Positions 17,575-27,684 of a stretch of 64,000 bases of DNA are shown piece after piece. Origin of the DNA: Rossellomorea marisflavi. GTDB lineage: Bacteria; Bacillota; Bacilli; Bacillales; Bacillaceae_B. The notes under the pieces were generated by a model that searched no databases, was not told where the DNA came from, and was given only the letters and a program-made list of their open reading frames with translations. The DNA lies in NCBI RefSeq assembly GCF_022170785.1, contig NZ_CP081870.1, positions 2,654,001 through 2,718,000 on the forward strand, written 5' to 3'. A program made the translations under genes and the position numbers. Positions within the stretch are counted from its first letter, which is position 1. Every line of letters begins with the position of its first letter.

Positions 17575-19638
17575 TTATTTCATGCTATTTATTTCAATAT
17601 TATACTTTTCAATTTTATAATATAAATTCCTGACAGAAACATTGAGTGCTTTTGCCGTGGCGGTCTTATTGCCTTTATGTTGCGCTAAAACCGACTGGAT
17701 TATCTGTCTTTCATACCATTCGAGACGCGCATTCAGATCGGTCGCTTCCGGATCTGTCTCGATCTCGGTGGTGCGTTCCTTCGTATGTCCCATGGAAGAA
17801 AGATGTTTCTCATCTATATAGGTTTCACTTGCCTCCATGAATATGACGGCCCTGCCAAGTACATTTTCCAGTTCGCGGACGTTCCCGGGCCAGTCATGCT
17901 CCATCAGCCTCATTGAAGCCTTTTTCGTCAGTCCTTCCACCTTACGCCCATAATCCTGATTGATCTTAGCGATGAGGCGCTCGGATATCAATGGGATGTC
18001 CCCTTTTCGGTGACGAAGTGGTGGGATCTGGATCGGCATTCGATTGAGTCGGTAATAGAGATCTTCTCTGAATGATCCGTCACCCATGCCTTTCTCGAGA
18101 TTCACATTGGTGGCGGCAATCACCCGGACGTTTATGGGGATTGACTTGGTTCCTCCCACCCGGACGATTTCTTGTTCCTGGAGCACCCTTAAAAGCTTCG
18201 CCTGAGTGTTGGCACTCAGCTCCCCGATCTCATCAAGGAAAATGCTTCCATTATTCGCTTCTTCGAAGAGTCCCCGCTTGCCCCCACGCTTCGCTCCTGA
18301 GAATGCGCCATCTTCATAACCGAACAGCTCACTCTCCAACAAGTTTTCAGCCAGAGCAGCACAGTTGACCCTGATGAACTTGTTGAATTTCCGGTCGCTT
18401 GCATTATGTATGGCGTGGGCAAATAGTTCCTTTCCGGTGCCTGATTCCCCCCGGAGCAAAACCGTCGCCGGCGTCTTCGCACCGAGCTTCGCCTGTTCGA
18501 TAGCGATCTTCATTTCTTCGGAAGTCCCGATGATATCGTCGAAAATATATTTTGCCTCAAGGGTACGGATGATCCTGCGCGCCCGGTCCAATTCATTCGT
18601 GAGGGATTGGATCTCAGACATATCATGGATGACACCGACGCTCCCTTTCAGAATGTCATTGACGATGATCGGTGCCACATTGACTATGACTTCCTTTCGC
18701 TTCGGGCCGACACGCATCCTCGTCCCCCTGATGGCCTTTCGGGTCCTGAGGACTTTTAGGTGGATGCTTTCGCCTTCGGAGATATCCGCAGTTGCCGGCT
18801 GACCGATCACCTCTCCGCTTGAAAGGCCAGTGATCCTGGTATAGGCGGGATTGATCAAGATCCCCTTCCCTTCCTCATCAACGACCGAAATGGCATCATC
18901 ACTCGATTGGATGATCGCTTCAAGCATCGTCTGGATTTCCTTCAGATCCGTGATCTGTTCAGCAAGGTTCACCACTTCGGTAATATCCTTGAACACCGAA
19001 AACGCACCGATTACTTCATCCGTAGATGTGATCATCGGGATCCTGCTCGAAATGATCTTCAAGCCGTTCTGGAGGATCACTTCCTGGTTGATTTCAGACC
19101 TCCTCGTTTCGATGGTCGAGATCAACCGGCTTTCCGGCACGACTTCAAGGATATTCCGGTTTAAGGCCTCTTCGCCACTGATCCCCGTCATTCGCTGAGC
19201 ACTTTGATTGAAAAGGATGATCTTACCCCTGTGATCAATTCCGATCATCCCGTCATCCGTGGAATTGAATATGAGATCCCGCTTAAAGGATTCACTAGTG
19301 AGTTCATGGATCAACTCTTCTTTTTCCTCGAGGAGCTTGGAAATGAGGAAGGCGACACTTCCCGGGATGAGCACGGTGTTCTTCCCGCGTCGATCCCTGA
19401 TGTTTTCGAATACTTCTCTATCCCCCGTCACCTCGATGACGATATCGATGGAAGCATCAAGATATGGTCGCCAGTCATCTCCGATGGCAATGCCCCATTC
19501 CCCGGCAAGCTTTACCCCTGGAGCCTGCCTGTCCACATCGATGACCGCTACTACATTCATGGAAGAGGCTTCGTGGAGAATTTTCAATATCGCCACCCCA
19601 CCTTTTCCTCCCCCTACTATGAGAACATCCTGCAACAT
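17575..19638 (-). CDS. bkdR: Sigma-54-dependent transcriptional activator of the bkd operon
   Basis: 687 residues (B. subtilis BkdR about 690). N-terminal Rossmann-like segment ([13 protein letters not shown]), two PAS domains (about 115-230 and 235-345), an AAA+ domain with Walker A GESGTGKE, the sigma-54 contact loop GAFSGA and Walker [11 protein letters not shown], then a Fis-type helix-turn-helix ([20 protein letters not shown]). The GAFTGA Thr is Ser here, a known permitted variant. ATG follows GGGGTGAAGA. It reads towards ptb but is separated from it by the sigma-54 promoter and ends without a clear T-rich terminator. Confidence 0.95.
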   Translation of the reverse strand: MLQDVLIVGGGKGGVAILKILHEASSMNVVAVIDVDRQAPGVKLAGEWGIAIGDDWRPYLDASIDIVIEVTGDREVFENIRDRRGKNTVLIPGSVAFLISKLLEEKEELIHELTSESFKRDLIFNSTDDGMIGIDHRGKIILFNQSAQRMTGISGEEALNRNILEVVPESRLISTIETRRSEINQEVILQNGLKIISSRIPMITSTDEVIGAFSVFKDITEVVNLAEQITDLKEIQTMLEAIIQSSDDAISVVDEEGKGILINPAYTRITGLSSGEVIGQPATADISEGESIHLKVLRTRKAIRGTRMRVGPKRKEVIVNVAPIIVNDILKGSVGVIHDMSEIQSLTNELDRARRIIRTLEAKYIFDDIIGTSEEMKIAIEQAKLGAKTPATVLLRGESGTGKELFAHAIHNASDRKFNKFIRVNCAALAENLLESELFGYEDGAFSGAKRGGKRGLFEEANNGSIFLDEIGELSANTQAKLLRVLQEQEIVRVGGTKSIPINVRVIAATNVNLEKGMGDGSFREDLYYRLNRMPIQIPPLRHRKGDIPLISERLIAKINQDYGRKVEGLTKKASMRLMEHDWPGNVRELENVLGRAVIFMEASETYIDEKHLSSMGHTKERTTEIETDPEATDLNARLEWYERQIIQSVLAQHKGNKTATAKALNVSVRNLYYKIEKYNIEINSMK

Positions 19639-19766
19639 TCTTCACCCCATCGCTTTGTCCGTGCAATATATTTCACAGTTCCATTTTACCTCACAAGGGC
19701 CACCTTGACAATTTTCATGATGGAGGTAAAATTCAAGTAAGTGGATACAAAGGGGAAATGTACATA

Positions 19767-20006
19767 ATGTCACGCCTTATCGCTTTGATCATCATGCTCA
19801 TACCCGGCGCATTTGCAGCGCTCGGTATCAAGCTTATGAGGGACATGCTCTTCGGCATCCTGCAGCCTCCCATACCGTACCTCTGGCTGCAATTCGTACT
19901 TGGTTTAGTCTTCTTCGTTGCAGGCCTAGGATTCATCGCAGGATTCGTTCTCCACAGGGACCGGAAAAGGAACAAAGTTCAACCTCGTTTCACGAAAAAA
20001 AGCTAG
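19767..20006 (+). CDS. yqzF: Small membrane protein, YqzF/DUF2627 family
   Basis: Function unknown. The 79-residue product has two predicted membrane helices (about 3-24 and 33-57) and a basic tail. The ATG at 19767 was preferred over the in-frame ATG at 19758 because AAGGGG lies only 2 bases from the latter but 11 from the former; both remain possible. The gene is divergent from bkdR and convergent with yqiK, as in B. subtilis. Its last codons and stop are part of the shared terminator palindrome. Confidence 0.8.
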   Translation: MSRLIALIIMLIPGAFAALGIKLMRDMLFGILQPPIPYLWLQFVLGLVFFVAGLGFIAGFVLHRDRKRNKVQPRFTKKS

Positions 20007-20026
20007 CCCGCGGGCTAGCTTTTTTT
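19995..20026. terminator. Bidirectional terminator shared by yqzF and yqiK
   Basis: A 32-bp perfect palindrome (seven A, GCTAGCCCG, its complement, seven T) serves both strands. The TAG stops of both genes lie inside it (20004-20006 on plus, 20017-20015 on minus), and both proteins therefore end in Lys-Lys-Ser. Confidence 0.93.
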
Positions 20027-20743
20027 CGTATTCCTGATCCTGACTGCGCGCTCGGGAAAATCGGTAATGAAGGCTGGACACTCAATACCCAACAGTCGAT
20101 TTATCGACGTTTCCTTGTTTACTGTATAGGGCCTCACCAGAACCCCCGCATTCAGCGACTGGCGGATCATATCATCCGTTACGGCGTTGAGATTCGGATG
20201 GATGGCACCTGCCCCGATGGAACGGGCATAGGACCATGGCATGAAAAGGCGGTTCGAGTAAAGGGCTGCCACTTCCACTGCCGGATTCAACTTCCTGCAC
20301 TTCACAAGGGAGTAATGATTGAAGGAGGAGATGATGATCCGTTCATCGTAACCATATTTTCTGCTCAGTTCGAAGATTTTCTCCTCTAGGCCGGTATAGT
20401 CCATGACACTGTTTTTCAATTCGATGTTACAGAGGAGATCATTCCCCCTCATCCATTCGAACACTTCGATCAGGGAAGGCACCCTGCACCGTCGCAGCAT
20501 CTTCCATTTTCCGTTCGCCTTGAGTTTTTGGATATCCTTGAGTGAGAAATCCTTGACGAAGCCTTTACCATTCGTCGTGCGATCGAGAGTTTCATCATGG
20601 ATGACGACCACCTGACCGTCCGACGTAAGCTGTACATCAATTTCGATCCCATCAGCCCCGACCCGGGCCGCCTCGGCGAACGCTTCCATTGTATTCTCTG
20701 GATGAGTCCCTGCGGAGCCTCTGTGGGCAAAGATCAATGTCAT
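20015..20743 (-). CDS. yqiK: Glycerophosphodiester phosphodiesterase, cytosolic
   Basis: Hydrolyses glycerophosphodiesters to sn-glycerol 3-phosphate and an alcohol. The 242-residue TIM barrel shows the family motifs HRGSAGTHPENT, the metal ligands EIDVQLTSDG and HDETLDRTTNG, and NIELKN. No signal peptide, so it is probably intracellular, unlike secreted GlpQ. AAGGACG precedes the ATG. Lies between spo0A and yqzF and ends in the shared palindrome. Confidence 0.88.
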   Translation of the reverse strand: MTLIFAHRGSAGTHPENTMEAFAEAARVGADGIEIDVQLTSDGQVVVIHDETLDRTTNGKGFVKDFSLKDIQKLKANGKWKMLRRCRVPSLIEVFEWMRGNDLLCNIELKNSVMDYTGLEEKIFELSRKYGYDERIIISSFNHYSLVKCRKLNPAVEVAALYSNRLFMPWSYARSIGAGAIHPNLNAVTDDMIRQSLNAGVLVRPYTVNKETSINRLLGIECPAFITDFPERAVRIRNTKKS

Positions 20744-20791
20744 ACTTTCACGTCCTTTTTTCTTCTATGTAAGGTCGGTACCCTTTCACAC

Positions 20792-20820
20792 AAAAATAAA
20801 AACCCGGCATCCACCGGGTC
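20792..20820 (-). terminator. Intrinsic terminator of spo0A
   Basis: Minus-strand stem ACCCGG/CCGGGT with loop TGGATG, followed by TTTTATTTTT, 20 bases after the spo0A stop. Confidence 0.88.
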
Positions 20821-20839
20821 ACACGTTCTACTTACCCTT

Positions 20840-21616
20840 TCAAGAAGCCTTATGCTCCAAACGCAGCTTGTCAGCCACCATCGCAATAAACTCAGAATTG
20901 GTCGGTTTCGCTTTTGTCATGCTTACAGTATAACCGAATAGGGAGGAGATGGAATCGATATTCCCACGGCTCCAGGCTACTTCGATGGCGTGACGGATCG
21001 CACGCTCGACCCTCGAAGCGGTAGTGTTGTATTTCTTCGCGATATCAGGATAGAGGACCTTCGTGATGGAACCAAGGAGTTCGATGTCATTGTAGACCAT
21101 GGAGATCGCTTCCCTTAAGTACATATATCCTTTAATATGTGCCGGTACGCCGATTTCATGAATGATGCTTGTGATACTCGCATCAAGATTTCTCGGTTTA
21201 TGATCAGAATTCATTCGGGAGGAAGGCTTCTTGATGATCGGGTTCGTTTTCCCGCTTACCTGTCGGATATGGCTTACCAGGTTTTCCATATCGAACGGCT
21301 TCAGGATGAAATAGGATGCACCGAGATCGACCGCTTTTTTCGTCACGTCTTCCTGACCGAAAGCCGTCAGCATGATGACATTCGGGATATTCTTCCTCTC
21401 TCTAAGACGTTCGAGAACGGCAAGGCCATCCAGATGGGGCATGATGATATCCAAGACGAGCACGTCCGTTTCGACTTCCTCCAAGAGATCCAGGCAGTCT
21501 TGTCCATTATGGGCAATACCTACAACTTCCAAGTCATTTTGCGAGGCAATATAATCTTCCAACAATGAGGTGAGTTCCCGGTTATCATCCACAATACAAA
21601 CTTTAATCGATTTCAC
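20840..21616 (-). CDS. spo0A: Sporulation master response regulator Spo0A
   Basis: Phosphorelay-controlled regulator that commits cells to sporulation. With a GTG start at 21616 the protein has 258 residues (about 267 in B. subtilis). Receiver domain: acidic pair Asp10/Asp11, phosphoacceptor Asp56 in VLVLDIIMP, Thr/Lys motifs MLTAFG and ILKPFD; then a linker and the C-terminal DNA-binding domain ([17 protein letters not shown] to [19 protein letters not shown] helices). AGGAGG lies 9 bases before the GTG; the frame extends upstream to 21649, but that part overlaps the binding site and is non-homologous. Own promoter region with 0A boxes upstream. Confidence 0.97.
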   Translation of the reverse strand: MKSIKVCIVDDNRELTSLLEDYIASQNDLEVVGIAHNGQDCLDLLEEVETDVLVLDIIMPHLDGLAVLERLRERKNIPNVIMLTAFGQEDVTKKAVDLGASYFILKPFDMENLVSHIRQVSGKTNPIIKKPSSRMNSDHKPRNLDASITSIIHEIGVPAHIKGYMYLREAISMVYNDIELLGSITKVLYPDIAKKYNTTASRVERAIRHAIEVAWSRGNIDSISSLFGYTVSMTKAKPTNSEFIAMVADKLRLEHKAS

Positions 21617-21672
21617 TAAACGTTTCCTCCTCAGTCCAAATAAATTCACTGTTATTTTTTATTGTAAATTAC

Positions 21673-21701
21673 TTTTTCGACAATGCAACCTAATTTCCTT
21701 T
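21673..21701 (-). promoter_or_regulatory. Possible sigma-H promoter of spo0A
   Basis: Minus-strand AAAGGAAAT, 11 bases, GTCGAAAAA fits the sigma-H consensus RnAGGAwWW-N11/12-RnnGAATWW with one mismatch. Transcription would start about 50 bases upstream of the GTG. It overlaps a perfect 0A box. The match is by eye and the AT-rich context raises the chance of coincidence. Confidence 0.5.
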
Positions 21702-21803
21702 TATTTTTGAAAAAAACTTGAAATATATTCTTTTTCCTTCGTTTTACTTTCATTTTCTCTGAATTTCGACCTGATTCGATTTCCACCCTGAACTTTTGTC
21801 GAA
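21676..21803. promoter_or_regulatory. Spo0A boxes upstream of spo0A
   Basis: Perfect 0A boxes (TGTCGAA or its complement TTCGACA) lie at 21676-21682 and 21797-21803, and a one-mismatch copy (TTCGACC) at 21765-21771, all in the short spoIVB-spo0A gap. Autoregulation of spo0A through 0A boxes is known in B. subtilis. Confidence 0.7.
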
Positions 21804-21847
21804 TTATCTTTATAGTAACGGAAATCCTTCCATTTCTCAAACGCATG

Positions 21848-21876
21848 AAAAAACCCGACGCTGCTAAAGCGCCGGA
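21848..21876 (-). terminator. Intrinsic terminator of spoIVB
   Basis: Minus-strand stem CCGGCGCT/AGCGTCGG (one G:U pair) followed by six T, directly after the spoIVB stop. Confidence 0.85.
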
Positions 21877-21881
21877 TTCAT

Positions 21882-23159
21882 TCAACTTGCTCTGCTATGA
21901 TCTTTTTTGTAAATATCGATGCCTGCTTCGCTCAGCATCCACTCGATATGGACACCGTACCCGCTCGTGGGGTCATTCACGAATACATGAGTGACAGCCC
22001 CTACGACCTTCCCGTCCTGAATGATCGGGCTACCGCTCATTCCCTGGACGATCCCGCCGGTTTTCTTCAGGAGCTTTGGATCCGTCACCTTCAATACCAT
22101 CCCTTTGGTAGCAGGGTATTTCTGTGGGATCGTGCTCATGATTTCGATATCGTACATTTCGACTTCCTTGCCATCGACCACCGTGAGGATCTGGGCTGGA
22201 CCTTCCTTCACCTGGTGAGAGAGGGCGATCGGCATGGGCTTATCCATCCGCTCATTCTCGATGGTCTGGTTCAGGCGACCGAATATACCAAACGGACTGT
22301 TCCTCGTGATATCCCCGATCACCTTATGATCGGATGAAAACCTTGCCAGTTTCTCCCCCGGCTTTCCATCGCTCCCTTTTTGGATGGAGGTTACTTCGGA
22401 ATGGACGATTTCGCCATCTGCGACGACAATCGGCTTCTTTGTATCCATATCGGATATCACATGTCCAAGAGCCCCGTATTTCTTCGATTGTGGATCATAA
22501 AAGGTCATCGTGCCGATTCCAGCAGCCGAGTCCCTGATATACAGGCCGAGCTTATAAGCAGCATCGCCTTTTTCCCTTACCGGCAGGAGAGTGGTTTTGA
22601 TCGTTTTTTTCTCTCGTTTCACCACAAGTTTCAAGGACTCCTGGTCTTTTCCCGCGGATTGGACAAATGGTGCCACGTCGGAAAGTTCTTCAATCTTGGT
22701 TCCATTGATCTCTGTAATCATATCCCCAACCTGGATCCCTGCTTTTTCACCCGGAGAAACTTTTCCTTCTTCCGTATTCACAAGATGATGACCGACGACC
22801 AATACGCCAACGGTATTCAATTTGACCCCGATCGATTGTCCACCCGGGATCACTTTAAAATCTTTCAGCACTTCAACATTGACTTCTTTGACGGGGAGTC
22901 CGGCAAGTTCAAAGACCACTTCATCTTTGCCGACCCGGCTGCCTCCCACGGATAATTGTTCGTTGTTCGACGAAAGCTGGACCGTCCCTTCAGATGCGGC
23001 AGCAGGAGCTGATATGGGGAGAGCAACTTGATCCCCTTCCATCATCCTAATGAACGTGGGCGTTTTCACCCACTGTTGGACAGGTTCCAAAAAACCGATA
23101 AAAATGAGCGAAACAAGGAGAATTCCACCTATGCATTTCCTTAACGAATCTGACTTCAC
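21882..23159 (-). CDS. spoIVB: SpoIVB serine peptidase (S55), sporulation checkpoint protease
   Basis: Made in the forespore and acts across the intermembrane space on SpoIVFA to trigger pro-sigma-K processing. 425 residues from the GTG at 23159, close to B. subtilis. Single N-terminal membrane anchor (about 9-25), PDZ domain (about 115-195), then the S55 domain with His about 233 (GALGHVISD) and the catalytic serine in GMSGSP. AGGAG lies 10 bases before this GTG; upstream GTGs at 23168 and 23192 are too close or have no binding site. Monocistronic with its own terminator, between recN and spo0A as usual. Confidence 0.95.
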   Translation of the reverse strand: MKSDSLRKCIGGILLVSLIFIGFLEPVQQWVKTPTFIRMMEGDQVALPISAPAAASEGTVQLSSNNEQLSVGGSRVGKDEVVFELAGLPVKEVNVEVLKDFKVIPGGQSIGVKLNTVGVLVVGHHLVNTEEGKVSPGEKAGIQVGDMITEINGTKIEELSDVAPFVQSAGKDQESLKLVVKREKKTIKTTLLPVREKGDAAYKLGLYIRDSAAGIGTMTFYDPQSKKYGALGHVISDMDTKKPIVVADGEIVHSEVTSIQKGSDGKPGEKLARFSSDHKVIGDITRNSPFGIFGRLNQTIENERMDKPMPIALSHQVKEGPAQILTVVDGKEVEMYDIEIMSTIPQKYPATKGMVLKVTDPKLLKKTGGIVQGMSGSPIIQDGKVVGAVTHVFVNDPTSGYGVHIEWMLSEAGIDIYKKDHSRAS

Positions 23160-23255
23160 TACTTTCACTCTCCTCGCTTCTAATCCAAACACACTGGTGA
23201 TTTGGCTACAGTTTTACTTTTGCCTTTTGAAAGGACATTTATAACTGGTAATAAT

Positions 23256-23287
23256 GAAAAAAAGCTACCCGCATTGGATAGCTTTTC
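23256..23287 (-). terminator. Intrinsic terminator of recN
   Basis: Minus-strand stem AAAAGCTATCC/GGGTAGCTTTT with a short loop and a seven-T run; the left arm overlaps the last bases of recN. Confidence 0.88.
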
Positions 23288-24986
23288 ATGTCTCTTTGAT
23301 GCTCCCCGCCAAATGAAGGAGCTCTTTGGCATGTTCAAGTGTAAGGTCGGTGATCTCCACGCCGGAAATCATACGTGAGATTTCCTGAATTTTCTCATTT
23401 TCCTCAAGTCTTTTCACCTTCGTGCTCGTACGCCCGTTCGCTTGTTTCTTCGAGATGAACAGATGACAGTCTGCCATCGCCGCAACCTGTGGAAGATGTG
23501 AAATGCACATCACCTGTGAATGGACGGCCACTTGATAGATCTTCTCTGCAATCGATTGAGCGACTCTTCCGCTAACACCTGTATCCACTTCGTCGAAAAT
23601 GATGGACGTGATACCTTGATGTTTAGAGAAAATGGTTTTGAGGGCGAGCATGATGCGGGAAAGTTCTCCCCCAGAAGCGACCTTCGAAAGGGGCTTCAGC
23701 GGTTCTCCAGGATTCGTCGAGATATAAAACTCGACTTCATCCCATCCGTCCTTCTTGAACTTCCGGTTCACAGCATCTCCGTCGGTCAGGAACTTGACCT
23801 CGAATTTCGTTTTATCCATGTACAGCTGTTTCAACTGCTCATGGATGCTGACCGTGAGCTTCTTAGCCCACTTCTTACGGGCGATGGTCAGATTTTCCGC
23901 CTCGACGGAAAGATCATTTTCGAGGGAGCGCAGCTGATCTTGCAGCTGTTGAACATGTGAATCCTTGTTAACGATTGTTTCAATTTCCTCTTCAATCCGT
24001 GAGCCATACGCAAGCACCTCTTCGATCGATGAACCATACTTGCGTTTCAGTCCATTGATCTCATTCAGCCTGGACTCGATCATATCGAGCCTGCCCGGTT
24101 CAAATTCCAGTTGATCCAATTCCGCCCTGATCGCATGTGCGGCATCCTCAAGGATGTAATAGGCCGAGGATACTGACTCAAGCGTCCCGCCAAACTGGGC
24201 GTCCACTTCCGCTGCTGTCTCAAGATGACCCATGGCAAGCCCCGCCCAGTCCATTCCTTTTCTTTCCCCTCGCAGGCTGTCATACGACGTCTGAAGGGCT
24301 TCATATAGCTTTTCGAAATTGACGAGCTTCAGCTTTTCATCCTGCAGTTCATCATCCTCATGCAGGCGAAGCTCCGCATCCTGGATTTCTTTTTGCTGGA
24401 ACTGGATAAGATCCAGGCGATGAGCCATCTCCTGTTCATTTTCATTCAAGCGCTTAAGCTGCCTGGCTACGGTCTGATATTCTTCAAACACATCCAGATA
24501 GGCTGTGAGCGATGATGCAATATCCTTCCCCCCAAACTGATCCAGAAGCGTCAGATGAAGGTGCTCATTCATAAGCTCCTGATGCTCATGCTGCCCATGG
24601 ATATCAATGAGGGTCGACCCGATTTCACGCATGGTGGCAATCGTCACAAGCTTTCCGTTGACTCTGCAAACACTTTTACCCGTACTGGAAATATCTCTCC
24701 TGAGAACAATCATGCCCTCTTCGATGTCGATGCCGAATTCGGAAGCCTTCGCATGGCAAGGATGACGGGGATCGTCCAAAAGGAATAACCCTTCAATCTC
24801 GGCTTTTTTTTCTCCATGCCGGACGAACTCTGACGATCCCCTGCCTCCCACCAATAGATGGATGGCATCGATGATAATGGACTTCCCGGCACCTGTTTCC
24901 CCTGAAAGGACCGTCAATCCTTCTTCGAATGAAAGGGCAATCGAGTCGATGATGGCAAAATTTTTGATTGAAAGTTCCTGTAACAA
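23286..24986 (-). CDS. recN: DNA repair ATPase RecN
   Basis: SMC-like protein recruited early to double-strand breaks. 566 residues: N-terminal ATP lobe with Walker A GETGAGKSII, two antiparallel coiled-coil arms (about 155-365) and the C-terminal lobe with signature ASGGELSRIMLAL and Walker B IIFDEVDTGVSG. The start is TTG, 8 bases after GAGGTG, which aligns with the first residue of known RecN (LQELSIKNFAIID). Follows argR at 120 bases. Confidence 0.95.
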   Translation of the reverse strand: MLQELSIKNFAIIDSIALSFEEGLTVLSGETGAGKSIIIDAIHLLVGGRGSSEFVRHGEKKAEIEGLFLLDDPRHPCHAKASEFGIDIEEGMIVLRRDISSTGKSVCRVNGKLVTIATMREIGSTLIDIHGQHEHQELMNEHLHLTLLDQFGGKDIASSLTAYLDVFEEYQTVARQLKRLNENEQEMAHRLDLIQFQQKEIQDAELRLHEDDELQDEKLKLVNFEKLYEALQTSYDSLRGERKGMDWAGLAMGHLETAAEVDAQFGGTLESVSSAYYILEDAAHAIRAELDQLEFEPGRLDMIESRLNEINGLKRKYGSSIEEVLAYGSRIEEEIETIVNKDSHVQQLQDQLRSLENDLSVEAENLTIARKKWAKKLTVSIHEQLKQLYMDKTKFEVKFLTDGDAVNRKFKKDGWDEVEFYISTNPGEPLKPLSKVASGGELSRIMLALKTIFSKHQGITSIIFDEVDTGVSGRVAQSIAEKIYQVAVHSQVMCISHLPQVAAMADCHLFISKKQANGRTSTKVKRLEENEKIQEISRMISGVEITDLTLEHAKELLHLAGSIKET

Positions 24987-25105
24987 GAAATACTCACCTC
25001 ATATAATAAGACACTTCCGATCATGCATCCCGGATAGAACCGAATCACGTTGGAAAGTGCCCCTGTTTTCATTTAATTTACCCCGTCTAACGGGAGGTCA
25101 ACCTT

Positions 25106-25558
25106 TTATAGCATATCAAGGAAACGTTTGGAAATGACTTCGGTTTCCGCTTCGGATCGACAGATGATCAAACAAGTATCGTCCCCGCAGATCGTCCCTA
25201 GGATCTCTTCCCAGTCCAAGTTGTCGATGAGTGCCCCTATGGCATTCGCATTTCCCGGGAGCGTCTTCATGACCAGCATGTGACCGGCTGCATCGATCTT
25301 GACGAAGGCATCCGTCAACGTCCTCTTCAGCTTTTGAAGGGGGTTGAAACGCTGGTCCGCCGGTAGGCTGTATTTATAGCGCCCGTCCATAAGCGGCACC
25401 TTGACCAGGTGAAGCTCCTTGATATCCCTCGAAACGGTTGCCTGGGTGACATTGAAGCCCGCATTCTTCAGGCTGTCCACCAGCTCATCCTGGGTTTCAA
25501 CATCCCGATTTGTGATGATTTCCCTGATCTTTATATGTCTTTGACCCTTATTTAACAT
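25106..25558 (-). CDS. argR: Arginine repressor/activator ArgR (AhrC)
   Basis: Hexameric arginine-responsive regulator of arginine synthesis and catabolism. 150 residues; N-terminal winged helix ([26 protein letters not shown]) and C-terminal oligomerisation/arginine domain ([29 protein letters not shown]). The ATG at 25558 was chosen over 25564 because AGAGG is 9 bases away rather than overlapping. Normal location between yqxC and recN, but here a foreign-strand permease separates it from yqxC. Confidence 0.95.
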   Translation of the reverse strand: MLNKGQRHIKIREIITNRDVETQDELVDSLKNAGFNVTQATVSRDIKELHLVKVPLMDGRYKYSLPADQRFNPLQKLKRTLTDAFVKIDAAGHMLVMKTLPGNANAIGALIDNLDWEEILGTICGDDTCLIICRSEAETEVISKRFLDML

Positions 25559-26047
25559 CACCATACACCTCTTACTCCATAATGAACCTGTATATTTATA
25601 CCTCTACGCTTATGTTAGCCTATTTTGATGTACAAATCCACCAGAAACCGTGCAGATCCTTCACTTCTTTATCTACTTCATCAGAAAGGTTAGTACAGTA
25701 TACATTTTTATGTAATATTAATATTTTTTATCATTAATGTAATAATATACAAATATAGTTTTATTGCTGGAAAAAAGAAAGAAATTTAAGACTTTTAAAT
25801 GCAACCGTTTTCCCATTTGAATCCTTACACTATACAGTTTAGTGTATATAAGCACGGGGTATAAGACTATAGGAATTGCACATATTACTTATTATTCAAG
25901 AATACCCATTTTTAAAAATTTCTATTGTGCATCATTTGAAAGCCTGACATGAATCGTTGCTTAGAACGCAAAATACAAAAAGACAGGGGGATGGAGTAGA
26001 AAAAAGAAGTTAGGTTCGGGTTAAACAGAAGGAGGAACATTACACTT
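25559..26047. other. Long AT-rich divergent intergenic region (argR / permease)
   Basis: About 490 bases with no credible gene. It must hold the argR promoter (minus) and the permease promoter (plus). Visible structure: an inverted repeat TACACT/AGTGTA at 25826-25846 downstream of a TTGAAT hexamer (25817), a two-mismatch cre-like 14-mer at 25800-25813, and the permease binding site GGAGG at 26030-26036 in the last 20 bases. No T-box stem or known riboswitch consensus was recognised. Confidence 0.45.
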
Positions 26048-27655
26048 ATGAGTCAAGGAAAATTCAAAAAGACGATATCACTATTGGACCTCACATTAAT
26101 AGGTCTCGGGGCGATCTTCGGATCTGCATGGCTATTCGCCGTCAGTAACGTCGCATCCCAGGCGGGTCCAGCCGGGAGTTTCTCCTGGATTATCGGAGGC
26201 GTCATCATCCTATTAATCGGTCTTGTGTATGCTGAACTGGGTGCGGCACTCCCTCGTACGGGGGGAATCATCCGGTATCCGGTATATTCACACGGACCAC
26301 TTGTCGGATACATGATTTCATTCATCACGATCGTTGCTTACACCAGTTTGATTTCAATTGAAGTGACAGCTGTACGGCAGTATCTTGCTTATTGGATTCC
26401 TGGATTGACGAAAGCGGGGTCTGAATCACCAACAATCGGAGGATGGCTGCTCCAACTCGGCTTGCTAATCGCCTTTTTCCTACTCAATTTTTGGAGCGTA
26501 AAGGCTTTTGCCAAATCCAACATCATCATTTCCATTTTCAAATACGTTGTACCAATCACAATCATCGTGGTATTGTCGTTCCATTTTAAATCAGCGAACT
26601 TCTCTGTTGAAGCTTTTGCACCATTCGGCTTTGATGGTATCCAAGGAGCCATCGCAACGGGCGGGGTCATGTTCGCCTATCTCGGGCTTCATCCCATCGT
26701 ATCGGTTGCCAGTGAGGTCAAAAACCCTCAACGTAATATTCCGATCGCCCTTGTCCTCTGCATCATCCTTGCAGCTCTGATCTATACGGCACTGCAAGTA
26801 TTGTTCATCGGAGCTATCCCGACTGATACCATCAGCAATGTAGGTTGGGCCGGAATCCAAGAAGAATTCTCCCTTCCATTCGGAGATATCGCGATTGTCT
26901 TGGGGCTTGGTTGGTTATCTGCCCTTGTGGTATTCGATGCCATCCTGTCCCCTGGAGGGAACGGAAACATTTTCATGAATACGACGGCTCGCCTTGTGTA
27001 CGCCTGGTCACGAAACGGTACGCTATTCAAGACATTCTCCAAAGTGGATAAAGTAACGGGAATTCCCCGCTCCTCCCTGTGGTTATCATTGGGACTGTCG
27101 ATCTTCTGGACACTGCCATTCCCTTCTTGGAATGCACTGGTTAACGTCTGTTCGGTGGCACTGATCCTTTCTTATGCCATTGCACCTATTTCATCGGCCA
27201 CCTTCTCGGTCAATGCAAAGGACCTGGAGAAGCCATTCAAACTTAAAGGAATGAACATCATCGCACCTATTTCCTTTATCTTTGCTTCATACATTGTCTA
27301 CTGGTCTGGTTGGAAGACCATTTCATGGTTGCTGGGCTCTCAGTTGCTTATGTTCGTCGTCTACTTCATATTCAAGAAATATGTACCGACAGACAAAGTG
27401 AAGCTTCCGCAGCAGCTCAAATCAGCCTGGTGGCTCGTTGGATATTATATCAGCATGCTCATCATCTCGTACTTCGGTTCATTTGGCGGCGGAAAAGGGT
27501 ACCTGGACAATCCAGCCGACCTGATCCTGATAGCCATCGTCTCACTCGCCATATTCTTCTGGGCTAAGTATACAGGTCTACCGAAAGCCATGATTGACTC
27601 TGATGATGAAACACCTGAAGAAACAACGAAAGAAAAAATAGAAACCTCACATTAA
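26048..27655 (+). CDS. Amino-acid permease, APC superfamily
   Basis: Integral membrane transporter of 535 residues with about 12 hydrophobic helices. The first helix carries the APC-type glycine-rich unwound segment (GLGAIFGSAWLFA); GGVMFAYLGLHPI and the conserved PQRNIPIAL loop follow. The tail is acidic and hydrophilic (DSDDETPEETTKE). It resembles the YveA-like group of Bacillus permeases; substrate is not deducible. GGAGG is 12 bases from the ATG, slightly long. It is transcribed against its neighbours and interrupts the conserved argR-yqxC junction, suggesting insertion; a long AT-rich leader and a strong bidirectional terminator make it a separate unit. Confidence 0.85.
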   Translation: MSQGKFKKTISLLDLTLIGLGAIFGSAWLFAVSNVASQAGPAGSFSWIIGGVIILLIGLVYAELGAALPRTGGIIRYPVYSHGPLVGYMISFITIVAYTSLISIEVTAVRQYLAYWIPGLTKAGSESPTIGGWLLQLGLLIAFFLLNFWSVKAFAKSNIIISIFKYVVPITIIVVLSFHFKSANFSVEAFAPFGFDGIQGAIATGGVMFAYLGLHPIVSVASEVKNPQRNIPIALVLCIILAALIYTALQVLFIGAIPTDTISNVGWAGIQEEFSLPFGDIAIVLGLGWLSALVVFDAILSPGGNGNIFMNTTARLVYAWSRNGTLFKTFSKVDKVTGIPRSSLWLSLGLSIFWTLPFPSWNALVNVCSVALILSYAIAPISSATFSVNAKDLEKPFKLKGMNIIAPISFIFASYIVYWSGWKTISWLLGSQLLMFVVYFIFKKYVPTDKVKLPQQLKSAWWLVGYYISMLIISYFGSFGGGKGYLDNPADLILIAIVSLAIFFWAKYTGLPKAMIDSDDETPEETTKEKIETSH

Positions 27656-27684
27656 CACGTGGATTCTTATAGTCTTTTACCACA

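Noticed and set aside
21652-21885. 77-codon minus-strand frame between spoIVB and spo0A
   Set aside because: It covers the spoIVB terminator, 0A boxes and promoter, is Lys/Arg-rich low-complexity, and has no homologue-like features or ribosome binding site.
25800-25813. cre-like sequence upstream of the permease
   Set aside because: Two mismatches at conserved positions in AT-rich DNA; kept only as a remark.
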